DNA of 50,832 nucleotides, from NCBI GenBank assembly GCA_029865515.1, contig JAOUGQ010000002.1, forward strand, positions 1-50,832. The letters are read 5' to 3'. Under the pieces are notes generated by a model. It saw nothing but the letters and a program-made list of their open reading frames with translations, was not told the DNA's origin and did not search any database. The position numbers and the translations under genes were made by a program. Origin of the DNA: Nitrospirota bacterium (lineage in GTDB: Bacteria > Nitrospirota > Nitrospiria > Nitrospirales > UBA8639). Every line of letters starts with the position of its first letter. Within the stretch, counting starts at the first letter, position 1. Shown here one piece after another: positions 9,267-18,175 of the stretch.

Positions 9267-10745
9267 TCAATCTTTCAAGGAAATATCCAACAGCAAAGGA
9301 ACTTCCTTCCCCGGTTCAATTTGTACAACAAACACCACGCCATCCGTATGTTCAATCAACAGCCCGTCCTTGGCCACATCGCTCCCAAGCCATTGGCCCA
9401 GATCATTGAGCCGCTCGGGTGAAAGCAACACTGTTAAAGAAGACACAACGGGCTTTCCTATCGCATTGGTCAACTGCCCGAGTGGAAATTCCACACGTTG
9501 AAATGGTTTCACGTTAATCCACACTTCAGTTTTTACCCTCTCGGCGGTGTCACGGGTGGACAGTTTCTGCCATTTGCCATTGCCCAACGATGCCAGCACA
9601 TAGAGATAACCGGAAACATTCGATTCCACGGCCAATCGTATTTCGGACCAATTTCCGGTGATCTGCCGGCTGTCCACCTCCTCATCTTTGTCCGCTTTCG
9701 TATGCTGGACGAAGCTATATCGAAGCCCTCTGGCAGTGGGAACACCTCCACCTTTTTCAACATCCCCCTCCAACGGGAAGGAAAAGGCCTTCTTCTTGGA
9801 AGGGGGTTTCCTGGCTTTTGAGAGGGCTCCGCGAAAAGGTTGAGCAGATCCCTGATCCAAGCTATCGGTATCTTTTTTTTCTCCAATGACTTCATCAGCC
9901 AAGGATCCACTCGATGCATAAAACAGTTCCTGGGCACTTGGAGATGATCGAGGGGCTTCCTCCGCGGCTTGGTCCGCAAATCTACCAGGGGCTGTGGTGT
10001 GTGGAACCATATCTGGCATCGCCACTTCAGGGGTCGCAGGAACTGCTAAGGGCTGAACCGCCCTTCCGACCTTGGGCTGATCTGATGCAGAAGGTGATGA
10101 CGGTGCTTGTGCAACTTGTTCATTTGCTCTTTGGCGCCGGATTGCTTGACCTTTTTCTCTTGCCTCGCTCTCCTTTTCAGCCATCGCTGAAATGTGCTTA
10201 CGTCGATCAACATTATTGGCATCTACTCGTGTGGCCGGATCAGGGGTTAATTGACGTCCCGCCTCAATCCCCTCTGTCTGAGCGGGTGTTCTCTGCATTG
10301 CTTCCTTCCGGACCAATGGCGTACTTTCATCAGAAGGTTTCTGTTGCCGAAATGCAACTTCGTCTTTTGAGGAAGATCTCTCCGCTTCTCGCTCCCGACT
10401 GACCACCGATCCCCATTCTTTTTCCATTTGCCAGCCAAAGATGAGCACGAGACCCAGAGCAGCTAGACTCCCCGCCCACGCAAGGGAGGAGGGTTGCCGG
10501 AACCAGCCCAACCATCCACCCCGGCTCTCGTTAACACGACCGGGATGTTCTGTAGCCTCTAGACTGGCCAGAATTCGCTGTCTGGCCTCAGGATCGGCAA
10601 GCATGGCCTTCAAGGCTTCTTCATCGGCCAAGGCATTAAAGAGGGTTTGATCGTGAAGGGCAGCCTCAAATAACCGCCGCTTTTCCTCATCAGTCAGCGT
10701 ATCGGTGGCATACCCACCCAGCAAATGTTCCCACGACCTGCCCAT
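9267..10745 (-). CDS. Anti-sigma-factor-like membrane protein with C-terminal DUF4384-like domain
   Basis: Likely ATG at 10745 (MGRSWEHLLGGYATDTLTDEEKRRLFEAALHDQTLFNALADEEALKAML), single TM, low-complexity linker and C-terminal domain (IRLAVESNVSGYLYVLASLGNGKWQKL). TAATG overlap with the sigma factor gene. Confidence 0.65.
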   Translation of the reverse strand: MGRSWEHLLGGYATDTLTDEEKRRLFEAALHDQTLFNALADEEALKAMLADPEARQRILASLEATEHPGRVNESRGGWLGWFRQPSSLAWAGSLAALGLVLIFGWQMEKEWGSVVSREREAERSSSKDEVAFRQQKPSDESTPLVRKEAMQRTPAQTEGIEAGRQLTPDPATRVDANNVDRRKHISAMAEKESEAREKGQAIRRQRANEQVAQAPSSPSASDQPKVGRAVQPLAVPATPEVAMPDMVPHTTAPGRFADQAAEEAPRSSPSAQELFYASSGSLADEVIGEKKDTDSLDQGSAQPFRGALSKARKPPSKKKAFSFPLEGDVEKGGGVPTARGLRYSFVQHTKADKDEEVDSRQITGNWSEIRLAVESNVSGYLYVLASLGNGKWQKLSTRDTAERVKTEVWINVKPFQRVEFPLGQLTNAIGKPVVSSLTVLLSPERLNDLGQWLGSDVAKDGLLIEHTDGVVFVVQIEPGKEVPLLLDISLKD

Positions 10746-11293
10746 TATTGAACTCCCTTCCCAGTGCTCTTTTTGGCTTCCCCAGTCAGGGGGATCGTCT
10801 CCCAGCGTCCTCCCATCAGCGCCAGAAGCTGTTTTCGACAGCGGGAATCCCATGTATAAATGGTGTTGATGGAACGTTCCCCGAATAGCTGCTGAATCTC
10901 CGGAAAGGTGTGGCCTTGAAGTTTCAACCGGAACAATTCCCGGCAGCGCTCGCCCAATCGGTGAAGCGCGTCGATCAATTGACCCACCCGCTCTTTCTGT
11001 TCAACTTGGATCGACGGATCGCCTTCACAATCGGCCACAGGCCGCTCATCAATCGATTCCTGATCATATTCCCCTCGCCGCAGCATTTTTCGATGGAGAT
11101 CCAGCATTTTGAACCGGAGAATTTGAAACGACAGAGGAACCAGTTCTGTCAGTTCCGTGACCTGAGAATATTTCTCATGCAAAACCATGAACACGTCCTG
11201 AGCCAAATCCTCGGCAACCTCCCTTGAACCACGAGATGTCGCAAAGGCCACAATCCTTTCACGGAGGTGATTCATGATCTGATCACGCGTCAT
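10745..11293 (-). CDS. RNA polymerase sigma factor, ECF/sigma-70 family
   Basis: Region 2-like AEDLAQDVFMVLHEKY and region 4-like ERCRELFRLKLQGHTFPEIQQLFGERSINTIYTWDSRCRKQL. Confidence 0.85.
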   Translation of the reverse strand: MTRDQIMNHLRERIVAFATSRGSREVAEDLAQDVFMVLHEKYSQVTELTELVPLSFQILRFKMLDLHRKMLRRGEYDQESIDERPVADCEGDPSIQVEQKERVGQLIDALHRLGERCRELFRLKLQGHTFPEIQQLFGERSINTIYTWDSRCRKQLLALMGGRWETIPLTGEAKKSTGKGVQ

Positions 11294-11560
11294 GGCCGGC
11301 TATGAGCTTTTCCCGGTGTTCATGAACAGACGATCCCACGTCTGTATCCAATCTGCGCTAAGATTCCCGCCCGATTGAGCAGATCCTGAGAAACCGCACC
11401 ATAGTTCATTGGGCATGGCGCTCTCGTGACTCCTGAAGATTTTGCGTATTGTACCCGTCGCCCGGGATGAGAATGACAAAACCCTCAAGAGAGCGCAACG
11501 CCGCTATCAGGAACACATAAAACCGACGGAAGATGCTAGGAATAGCACAAGTAGAAAGCT

Positions 11561-12400
11561 CTACACTTTCTGTACTTCGAAGTATAAGAGCGCGTGGTCG
11601 GAATATTTCCTGGTCCAGGCATCCCGCTTTTCGGGAGTCGTTTCCTGTGGCCAGCCGCGAATATCAATGTGGGCCGACCCGAATGCCTTAAACTGTAAAT
11701 GATCCGCCGCCACGACGTGATCGAGATTGCCAGGTGCGTAGGAGGACTTTGAACCCGGCCAGAACGTCTCCGAATAGGATTTGGCGAGCACCTGCATCTT
11801 CCGGCTTCTCACCCGTTTTTGCAGACGTTGAACTTCCTCATCGGCACTGACATCCTTGGTACTAAACGTCAGATTCATTCCCATCGTGTTGAGATCCCCC
11901 AGAAAGATGTAATTGGCTTGACCTCCGCCGGCCGGTGTCGCATCCAGGGCATTACGCAATTTGAGCGCACGTTCGGTCTGATCGTCCCGCAAGCCGAACC
12001 CCCGCGGTTCCGTCAGACTTTTTAAATGTAAAAACAAGAGAGGATAGGCTTTTCCGTCCACTTGAACCGTGAGCAAAGCACCGGGGCGCAGAACGGACAC
12101 ACCCGATTTAAAATCCAGCCGTTGGGTGAAAAAGCTGGAGAAGGTCCTCTTCACCCCTACCAGAATTTCCTGTGTTTGAGGCCCTTCGGTAATATGAAAC
12201 TGGTAGCCCGGCATCACGCTCACAATGGTGTCGTACACGATGGAGCCTACGACTTCGTACACCGCAACCACATCGGCGTTTTGTTGAGCCAGATATTGTA
12301 TGATCGGAGCAACCGCTTTTTTCGGCTTCGTTTTGCTTTTGTTCATCGCCCCGAAATGTTCCACATTCCAGGACGCAACGGAAAAGGCTTTCGCCATCAT
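11561..12400 (-). CDS. Endonuclease/exonuclease/phosphatase family protein
   Basis: SVASWNVEHFG, FLGDLNTMGM, NLDHVVAADHL and SDHALLYFEV motifs of the EEP superfamily. Confidence 0.82.
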   Translation of the reverse strand: MMAKAFSVASWNVEHFGAMNKSKTKPKKAVAPIIQYLAQQNADVVAVYEVVGSIVYDTIVSVMPGYQFHITEGPQTQEILVGVKRTFSSFFTQRLDFKSGVSVLRPGALLTVQVDGKAYPLLFLHLKSLTEPRGFGLRDDQTERALKLRNALDATPAGGGQANYIFLGDLNTMGMNLTFSTKDVSADEEVQRLQKRVRSRKMQVLAKSYSETFWPGSKSSYAPGNLDHVVAADHLQFKAFGSAHIDIRGWPQETTPEKRDAWTRKYSDHALLYFEVQKV

Positions 12401-12596
12401 CCCCTCCTTAGGTTACGCGTGACAGGTCAGAAATTCTCCACGTATCGGCAGGTTGTACCACAGGTTTGGAAGAAGAGAAAGATCGCGTCAGAGCGCCTCA
12501 TGTCCTCTCAGGATCCTCCAGGATAGATGTTGGAGTTTTCCAGCAGAGAGGCGTATTGGTAGAAACCGGCCGGCACCAGAGCAAAAGTTGCTCGGG

Positions 12597-13076
12597 TCAA
12601 AGAGAGGTCAAATACGCGGCAATAAACAAGACAACCAGGCTCAGACCTAATATGGTTCGTTGGACCCATATCACTTTACCGGAAAACATGAGTGGCTCCG
12701 CCTCCTCCTTTTTGCCTTTTGCGGGAACACCATAGGGATCGAGGATGAGATCGTGGACGAAAATCAATCCTCCCACAATCGCGAACACAAAGAGCTTGAG
12801 CATCATCATCAAGCCCCAACTGGTTTCAATGCGGGCCGATCCACTTTCATCTAATAACTGCGATGCTCCGGTAAAGACCAGCGCCATAAGACTCACCCAC
12901 CCCACCATTTTAAACCGTTGTCCGACTTTTTTGACCATGGCAATCGCTTCCATCGACGGTGGCTTGGCTTTGCCTTCAGCCAAACTCGGCCTGACCACAA
13001 GCTGAACAAACATCCATCCCCCGATGAAGGTAATGGCAGCTAATAAATGAATCCATGTGATGACATAGGCCGGCAT
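12597..13076 (-). CDS. CopD-like/DUF4149-like four-TM integral membrane protein
   Basis: MPAYVITWIHLLAAITFIGGWMFVQLVVRPSL; four hydrophobic segments. The likely start at 13076 is internal to the longer track ORF. Confidence 0.6.
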   Translation of the reverse strand: MPAYVITWIHLLAAITFIGGWMFVQLVVRPSLAEGKAKPPSMEAIAMVKKVGQRFKMVGWVSLMALVFTGASQLLDESGSARIETSWGLMMMLKLFVFAIVGGLIFVHDLILDPYGVPAKGKKEEAEPLMFSGKVIWVQRTILGLSLVVLFIAAYLTSL

Positions 13077-13225
13077 ATGTTCTCTCCTACAATTTTTATT
13101 CTTCTCCCAAGCCCTGCAATGATACCCACTGGACAGGGGAAAGACTACTGAAGAAATTGCCTCAATCTTCCGTCCAATGACAGAATTAGGATATGGTGGA
13201 ATTAACAGCCTTGGGAGGTTATGCC

Positions 13226-13906
13226 ATGAAAATTTTATTTCCCCTATTCCCAAACCTTTCCAGAACAATTGCCCTGGGGGTTCTTAGTCTCTTAGGCCTT
13301 GTTGGATTTCTAGCCATTGATTCCTCATGGGCGGCGGAAGAAGACAAGGAGCGGTGGAATAAGAAATATGAGACCGGGACTTATTTGTTCGGTCGCGATC
13401 CTATTCCGTTCTTAAAAGAGCATGTCGACCTTCTCCCCAAAGGGTCTGTCCTGGATCTGGCCATGGGTGAAGGGCGCAATGGCGTCTTTTTGGCCACACA
13501 AGGCTTTCAGGTCACCGGGGTCGATATTTCTGAGGTGGGCTTTAAAAAAGCCAAAGCCCTCGCCGCCGAGAAAGGCATGACGTTGACCACCGTGGTCGCA
13601 GATCTGGAACAATACACTATTGCTCCCGATACCTATGATGTCATTATCTGCACCTATTATTTACAGCGGGATCTGTTCCCCCACATAGCTGCGGCTCTGA
13701 AACCAGGCGGGATGGTCTTAATCGAAACCTATACGGTGGATCATTTGCAATATCGCCCAACATTCAACAAAGCCTTCCTCTTGGAGCGGAATGAATTATT
13801 GACGTTGCTCCCAGGCCTGCGGGTGTTGCGCTACCAAGAAGTCGATACCGGAGTTGCGGCCTTTGCCAGTATTCTGGCACAAAAACCTACACAGACCACA
13901 AAATAG
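13226..13906 (+). CDS. SAM-dependent methyltransferase (TehB-like) with N-terminal signal peptide or anchor
   Basis: VLDLAMGEGRNGVFLATQGFQVTGVDIS is SAM motif I; N-terminal hydrophobic stretch MKILFPLFPNLSRTIALGVLSLLGLVGFLAIDSSWAAEED. Confidence 0.8.
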   Translation: MKILFPLFPNLSRTIALGVLSLLGLVGFLAIDSSWAAEEDKERWNKKYETGTYLFGRDPIPFLKEHVDLLPKGSVLDLAMGEGRNGVFLATQGFQVTGVDISEVGFKKAKALAAEKGMTLTTVVADLEQYTIAPDTYDVIICTYYLQRDLFPHIAAALKPGGMVLIETYTVDHLQYRPTFNKAFLLERNELLTLLPGLRVLRYQEVDTGVAAFASILAQKPTQTTK

Positions 13907-14042
13907 TTCCTGGGATTTTGATTTTTTCTCTCTCCCTTTGGAAGGGTAGAAAAGGTGGGGTAGAGACCTTTAAATAGGACAACATTGAGAATTATCTGGG
14001 GAAAGCCCCCTTAGACATTTCTGAGACCTTTACCTTCCTTAG

Positions 14043-14063
14043 TCCCTCCTGACAAAGGAGGGA
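14043..14063. repeat. Inverted repeat, possible terminator or regulatory hairpin
   Basis: TCCCTCC-TGACAAA-GGAGGGA, perfect 7-bp stem in the intergenic region. Confidence 0.5.
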
Positions 14064-14197
14064 AATTCCACGTACTTCTCAATCCCCTCACACTTTACTC
14101 CTAGCTATTTTCCAATAGGTTGCGGCCTTTTGGATCATTGGGGTACCCTTGCAGCTTCGTTTTGACGTTTTGACTTCCATATAACGAAAAGAAACCC

Positions 14198-15715
14198 ATG
14201 ACTGAAACCACCGCATCTCAACCGACGGCCGATACCTGGGCAGGAGTCATCCCTCAGGTCCTCGAGGGAGACATCCTCAATCAACGGGCCTGGCGTATGC
14301 CGGATATCGTGATTTATCAGCATGCCCCTGAGGAATGGTGGGTGGCCCCGCTTGATGAAGAACTGCCACTGGTTCGCCTGAACCGCATGGGGGCTGCCTT
14401 GCTCGGCGCGATGGACGGCCGCATGACCATTGGCGCGCTCCTCAATCAGTATGGGAAATGGGTCTGCAGCCCGACCCAACACAACGGCCGCTGGCATTTA
14501 GAACGATGGGCCCAACCACGGTTTTCGTTAGCCTATTATGGAACTGAACCACCCAGCGGACACACTGCCGAAGCAAAATGGGATTTGTTACTCCAAAAAG
14601 TGCGTGAAGGCTGGCATCAAAACGTCAAATCCGAAACGGAAGATCATCTTTCAAAATTCCACGTCCAGGGCATCCAAGGGCCCCACGGCCATTTTGAAAT
14701 CATCGAAACTACCGTCTCGCATTTATTCCGCGAACCCTGCGAAGCCATGAACGGCCTGACCTATGGCCGTTTACTGGGCAGAACGCTTCGTCAAATGGGA
14801 TGGCTCACACCAAAACCCAGACACATCGTGGAAGTGGGCGCCGGGTTGGGGTATGTCTCCCAAGAATTCGCTGGAGAGCTTTCGCCAGGCGAACGGAAGG
14901 GTATCGACTATACCTTCCTAGATCTCACCGGCCCATTTTTGAATTCACAAACGTCCTTAGCCCGCAAAGCGGGCTGGACGGCGAATGCGATTCAAGCCAA
15001 TGCGGAGAATATGCCATTGGCCAACCAATCAGTTGATTTGTTGATTGACAACGAAAATCTGGCCGATATGACTCCGGTCCAATTTTCGAGTGAGGAACTC
15101 CTCACCTTCAAAGGAGCCAATCCGCTGCATGAGGACGCATTAAATTTAATCAGACGCATGCGTTTGCCGCTGCGCCCCCCATTCCCAGACGAAGTGATAT
15201 TCAACTACGGCGCCATTCAATTTCTTCAAGAAGTCTGGCGGGTCTTGAAACCGGGGGGACGCGCCATCCTGATCGAATTCGGCATCGAACATGATTGGCC
15301 TTCGCCTGTCAGATTACCCGGCCATACCGAATATGAAGTGCAATTCAGTCATCTTCGCCATGCCGCCAAGTGGCTGGGCTTCCGCGAGCAGTATTGCACC
15401 CTGCCCCAATTACTGGACATGAAGCGGGATACCCAAGTGCTCTGTACGGGGGCCGCCTATACCTTGCGCCGATTTTGCCGGGAACTGCACAAACCCTTTT
15501 CCGTCCGAGCCTACACCGAAAAAGAATTGGGCAAGGCGCTCGCCGAGCTGCTCCCAAAACTCACAGGCCTGCATTACCACAACGTCTTAGACCCGGCCTG
15601 GTTTGGCCTGTGGGACTTCAAGGTTCTTCTGTTGGAAAAACCCGGCAGCATGAGCATCGGCCAGCAACCGGCCTTCAAAGAATCCGGCGGCTTCCGCTGG
15701 TACACCCAGCGGTAA
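14198..15715 (+). CDS. SAM-dependent methyltransferase with N-terminal PqqD-like segment
   Basis: HIVEVGAGLGYVSQEFAGEL motif I; LKPGGRAILIEFGIEHDW; N-terminal PLVRLNRMGAALLGAMDGRMTIGALL resembles the PqqD/RRE pattern. Confidence 0.7.
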   Translation: MTETTASQPTADTWAGVIPQVLEGDILNQRAWRMPDIVIYQHAPEEWWVAPLDEELPLVRLNRMGAALLGAMDGRMTIGALLNQYGKWVCSPTQHNGRWHLERWAQPRFSLAYYGTEPPSGHTAEAKWDLLLQKVREGWHQNVKSETEDHLSKFHVQGIQGPHGHFEIIETTVSHLFREPCEAMNGLTYGRLLGRTLRQMGWLTPKPRHIVEVGAGLGYVSQEFAGELSPGERKGIDYTFLDLTGPFLNSQTSLARKAGWTANAIQANAENMPLANQSVDLLIDNENLADMTPVQFSSEELLTFKGANPLHEDALNLIRRMRLPLRPPFPDEVIFNYGAIQFLQEVWRVLKPGGRAILIEFGIEHDWPSPVRLPGHTEYEVQFSHLRHAAKWLGFREQYCTLPQLLDMKRDTQVLCTGAAYTLRRFCRELHKPFSVRAYTEKELGKALAELLPKLTGLHYHNVLDPAWFGLWDFKVLLLEKPGSMSIGQQPAFKESGGFRWYTQR

Positions 15716-15744
15716 GCTCTGAGCTCATTTCGTTACCACCCTTC

Positions 15745-16680
15745 TTAAGCCAGGTTTTTCATTTTTCTGGCTTTGTCGACCAGGACCCCTTCGCGGAGGC
15801 CAAAGTCGCTGACCAAGCAGATGTCAACGCCGAAGGTTTCCATCACTCTTCGTAGAATTATGGTGCCTGCCACAATGACATATTCCCGCCCGGGCTCGAG
15901 GCCCGGCATGGCCAAGCGCTGGGGACCGGTTTTGGTGATGAAATCCTGCTCCAGATTCTTGATGATCGACAACCTTAATTCATAATTGTGGACCCGTGCC
16001 GACTCATATCGGGGAAGCCCTTGGGCCATGGCGGCGAGGGTGGTCACGGTGCCTGCCGTGCCAACCAGCGGGATACGTGGCATGGGCCCGAAAACCTTCG
16101 ACACGTTGGCCAGTTCCTGATCAATAACGGCTTCCGCTTTGTGAATCTCCGGGGCTGTGGGGGGATCCTGGCGAAACACCCGCTCCAATAACCGCACAAC
16201 CCCCAGATCCAACGAAATGACGGCCGGAGGCTTGCCTTCTTGAGCCAGGATACACTCGGTACTTCCGCCGCCAATATCCAACCCCAAAAAGTCCTTGATG
16301 GTAGGCGGCAGCCCAAAGCGAATGCCCAATAAGGTTCGCCTGGCTTCTTCATCTCCCGTTAAGACCTCCACTTCCCAACCGGTTTCTTGTGCAATTCGAG
16401 CAAGAAATTCTCGTCGATTTTCCGATTCACGCACGGCGCTGGTCGCCACAACTACCGCCGCGTTGAGCGGATATTTTTTGGTTTTTTCTTTCCAGTCTTT
16501 GAGCGTGGCCACGACGCGATCCATCGCGGCCTGTGATAACCGTTTGTGCTGGTCCACACCTTCCCCGAGGCGGAGGATCTTCCGGTCGGCATCCACCACC
16601 TTGAATTCACCGGGTGGGTTTACTTCGGCAACCAATAAACGACAGGTCAATGTGCCAATGTCAATTCCTGCGAGTAACAT
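15745..16680 (-). CDS. Ppx/GppA family phosphatase (exopolyphosphatase)
   Basis: MLLAGIDIGTLTCRLLVAEV, ATSAVRESENRREFL, GLDIGGGSTECIL, LVGTAGTVTTLAAM and SDFGLREGVL motifs. Confidence 0.92.
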   Translation of the reverse strand: MLLAGIDIGTLTCRLLVAEVNPPGEFKVVDADRKILRLGEGVDQHKRLSQAAMDRVVATLKDWKEKTKKYPLNAAVVVATSAVRESENRREFLARIAQETGWEVEVLTGDEEARRTLLGIRFGLPPTIKDFLGLDIGGGSTECILAQEGKPPAVISLDLGVVRLLERVFRQDPPTAPEIHKAEAVIDQELANVSKVFGPMPRIPLVGTAGTVTTLAAMAQGLPRYESARVHNYELRLSIIKNLEQDFITKTGPQRLAMPGLEPGREYVIVAGTIILRRVMETFGVDICLVSDFGLREGVLVDKARKMKNLA

Positions 16681-16922
16681 GGTTTCTCTGCTCCGATTGT
16701 TGACGTGTTTCCGACAAATGCCCTCTCATCTCATATTTCGCCCTCGCGTAGAGAGTACTCAGAGGCATGTTGACAGCCATACCTGAAAATTCGCCAACCT
16801 CCCGGGCATTGAAATCTTTCTGACTTCTTTTCCCACCAAAGATTTCTGTGTTAGGATTTTAACCGGTTTTCCAATTCGTTACGAATGGGCTGTGGGCCTG
16901 TAACTTACAAAAGGAGAGAAGG

Positions 16923-17195
16923 ATGGCGCAAATTCATTGCCGCAAATGCGATAAAGACGGGGACGCAATCACGGATAATCTGTTTATGGGGAAACTGGAA
17001 GAAGAGATCAAACAAAAAGTCTGTCAGACCTGCTGGAATGAATGGGCTGGTCCCGGTGGGACGAAGACCATGGTGATTAACGAGTATCAGTTGAATTTAG
17101 GGGATGAAAATGCCCGGCAAACGTTGAAAACTCAGATGCGGGCCTTTTTGAAACTGGATGACACCACCGGCGAATTTAAAGATTACCGCCATTAA
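16923..17195 (+). CDS. YggX-like (Fe(II)-trafficking family) protein with two CxxC motifs
   Basis: GKLEEEIKQKVCQTCWNEWAGPGGTKTMVINEYQLNLGDENARQTLKTQMRAFL aligns by eye with YggX (GxLGxxIxxxxxxxxWxxWxxxQTMLINExxLNxxxxxxRxxLxxxMxxFL). Confidence 0.75.
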   Translation: MAQIHCRKCDKDGDAITDNLFMGKLEEEIKQKVCQTCWNEWAGPGGTKTMVINEYQLNLGDENARQTLKTQMRAFLKLDDTTGEFKDYRH

Positions 17196-17435
17196 TCCAC
17201 AATCCATTGATGCCATCTTCACGGATTCTTCAAAATTTTGATTGCCTCTCGTTCCTTACGGTTGAGTGCCTCGCAATTCTTTGGTTAAGCGTGAGGTGAC
17301 TCATATCAGTCATTGAAAAATGGGAGGAATTTTATTTATACGCTCTCTTGTTATTTTTTTCCGGAGAGGGAATTTCTGCATTTCCTCAGGGGATTCCCCC
17401 TTGAAGGATCGGCCGTTGCGCGGTAGGATCAAATT

Positions 17436-17996
17436 ATGAATACACCACTCGGCAAAGGGGTCTTCCTGATTGCTACCCCGGCTTTGCGCGATCCCAACTT
17501 CCGTCAAACGGTGGTATTGCTCTGTGAACATGGGCCTGACGGAGCACTCGGTGTGGTCGTCAATCGTCCCACGGAGATGAATATTGCCGAAGTCCTTCCC
17601 CAGGTTCCAGTGCTAGAGGGCCAGGGACATCGTGTCTATGCAGGAGGTCCTGTCCAAAAAAACAGCTTACTCGTGTTGTATCGTCTGAATGAAGAGATCG
17701 AAGATGCGCACGCCGTGCTCGATGGGGTCTATCTCGGCGGGAATATGGATACGCTCGAACGCATCCTTGAGGTTCCCGGGGAAGAAGAATCGTTTCGGGC
17801 GTATATGGGTTACTCAGGGTGGGGGCCAGGCCAACTGGAAACTGAAATGGAAAGTGGATCCTGGTTAACAATGCCTGCCAGATCCCACCTCGTCTTCGAA
17901 GAAGATTCCTCCCACTTATGGGGCGAGGTCATTCGAACCTTTGGAGACGAATATAAGGTGTATGCCCACATGCCCTTAGATCCCAATTTAAATTAA
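17436..17996 (+). CDS. YqgE/AlgH family protein
   Basis: GVFLIATPALRDPNFRQTVVLLCEHGPDGALGVVVNRPT and GYSGWGPGQLETEMESGSWL signatures. Confidence 0.95.
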   Translation: MNTPLGKGVFLIATPALRDPNFRQTVVLLCEHGPDGALGVVVNRPTEMNIAEVLPQVPVLEGQGHRVYAGGPVQKNSLLVLYRLNEEIEDAHAVLDGVYLGGNMDTLERILEVPGEEESFRAYMGYSGWGPGQLETEMESGSWLTMPARSHLVFEEDSSHLWGEVIRTFGDEYKVYAHMPLDPNLN

Positions 17997-18175
17997 TTGA
18001 TGCATTAGAATTCTCCCTCTCCTATCCTTTCCTCCACCGACTTCCCCTATCGTTCAACAGGTGGTTAAGCACCACCCTCCCTGCAAGATCTCACAATCCA
18101 GTAGGACTGAGAACACCCTGAACTCACCTCTTTCCCCACAAGACCTAAGCACATTTGTTTGATAAAGTCTGATAT

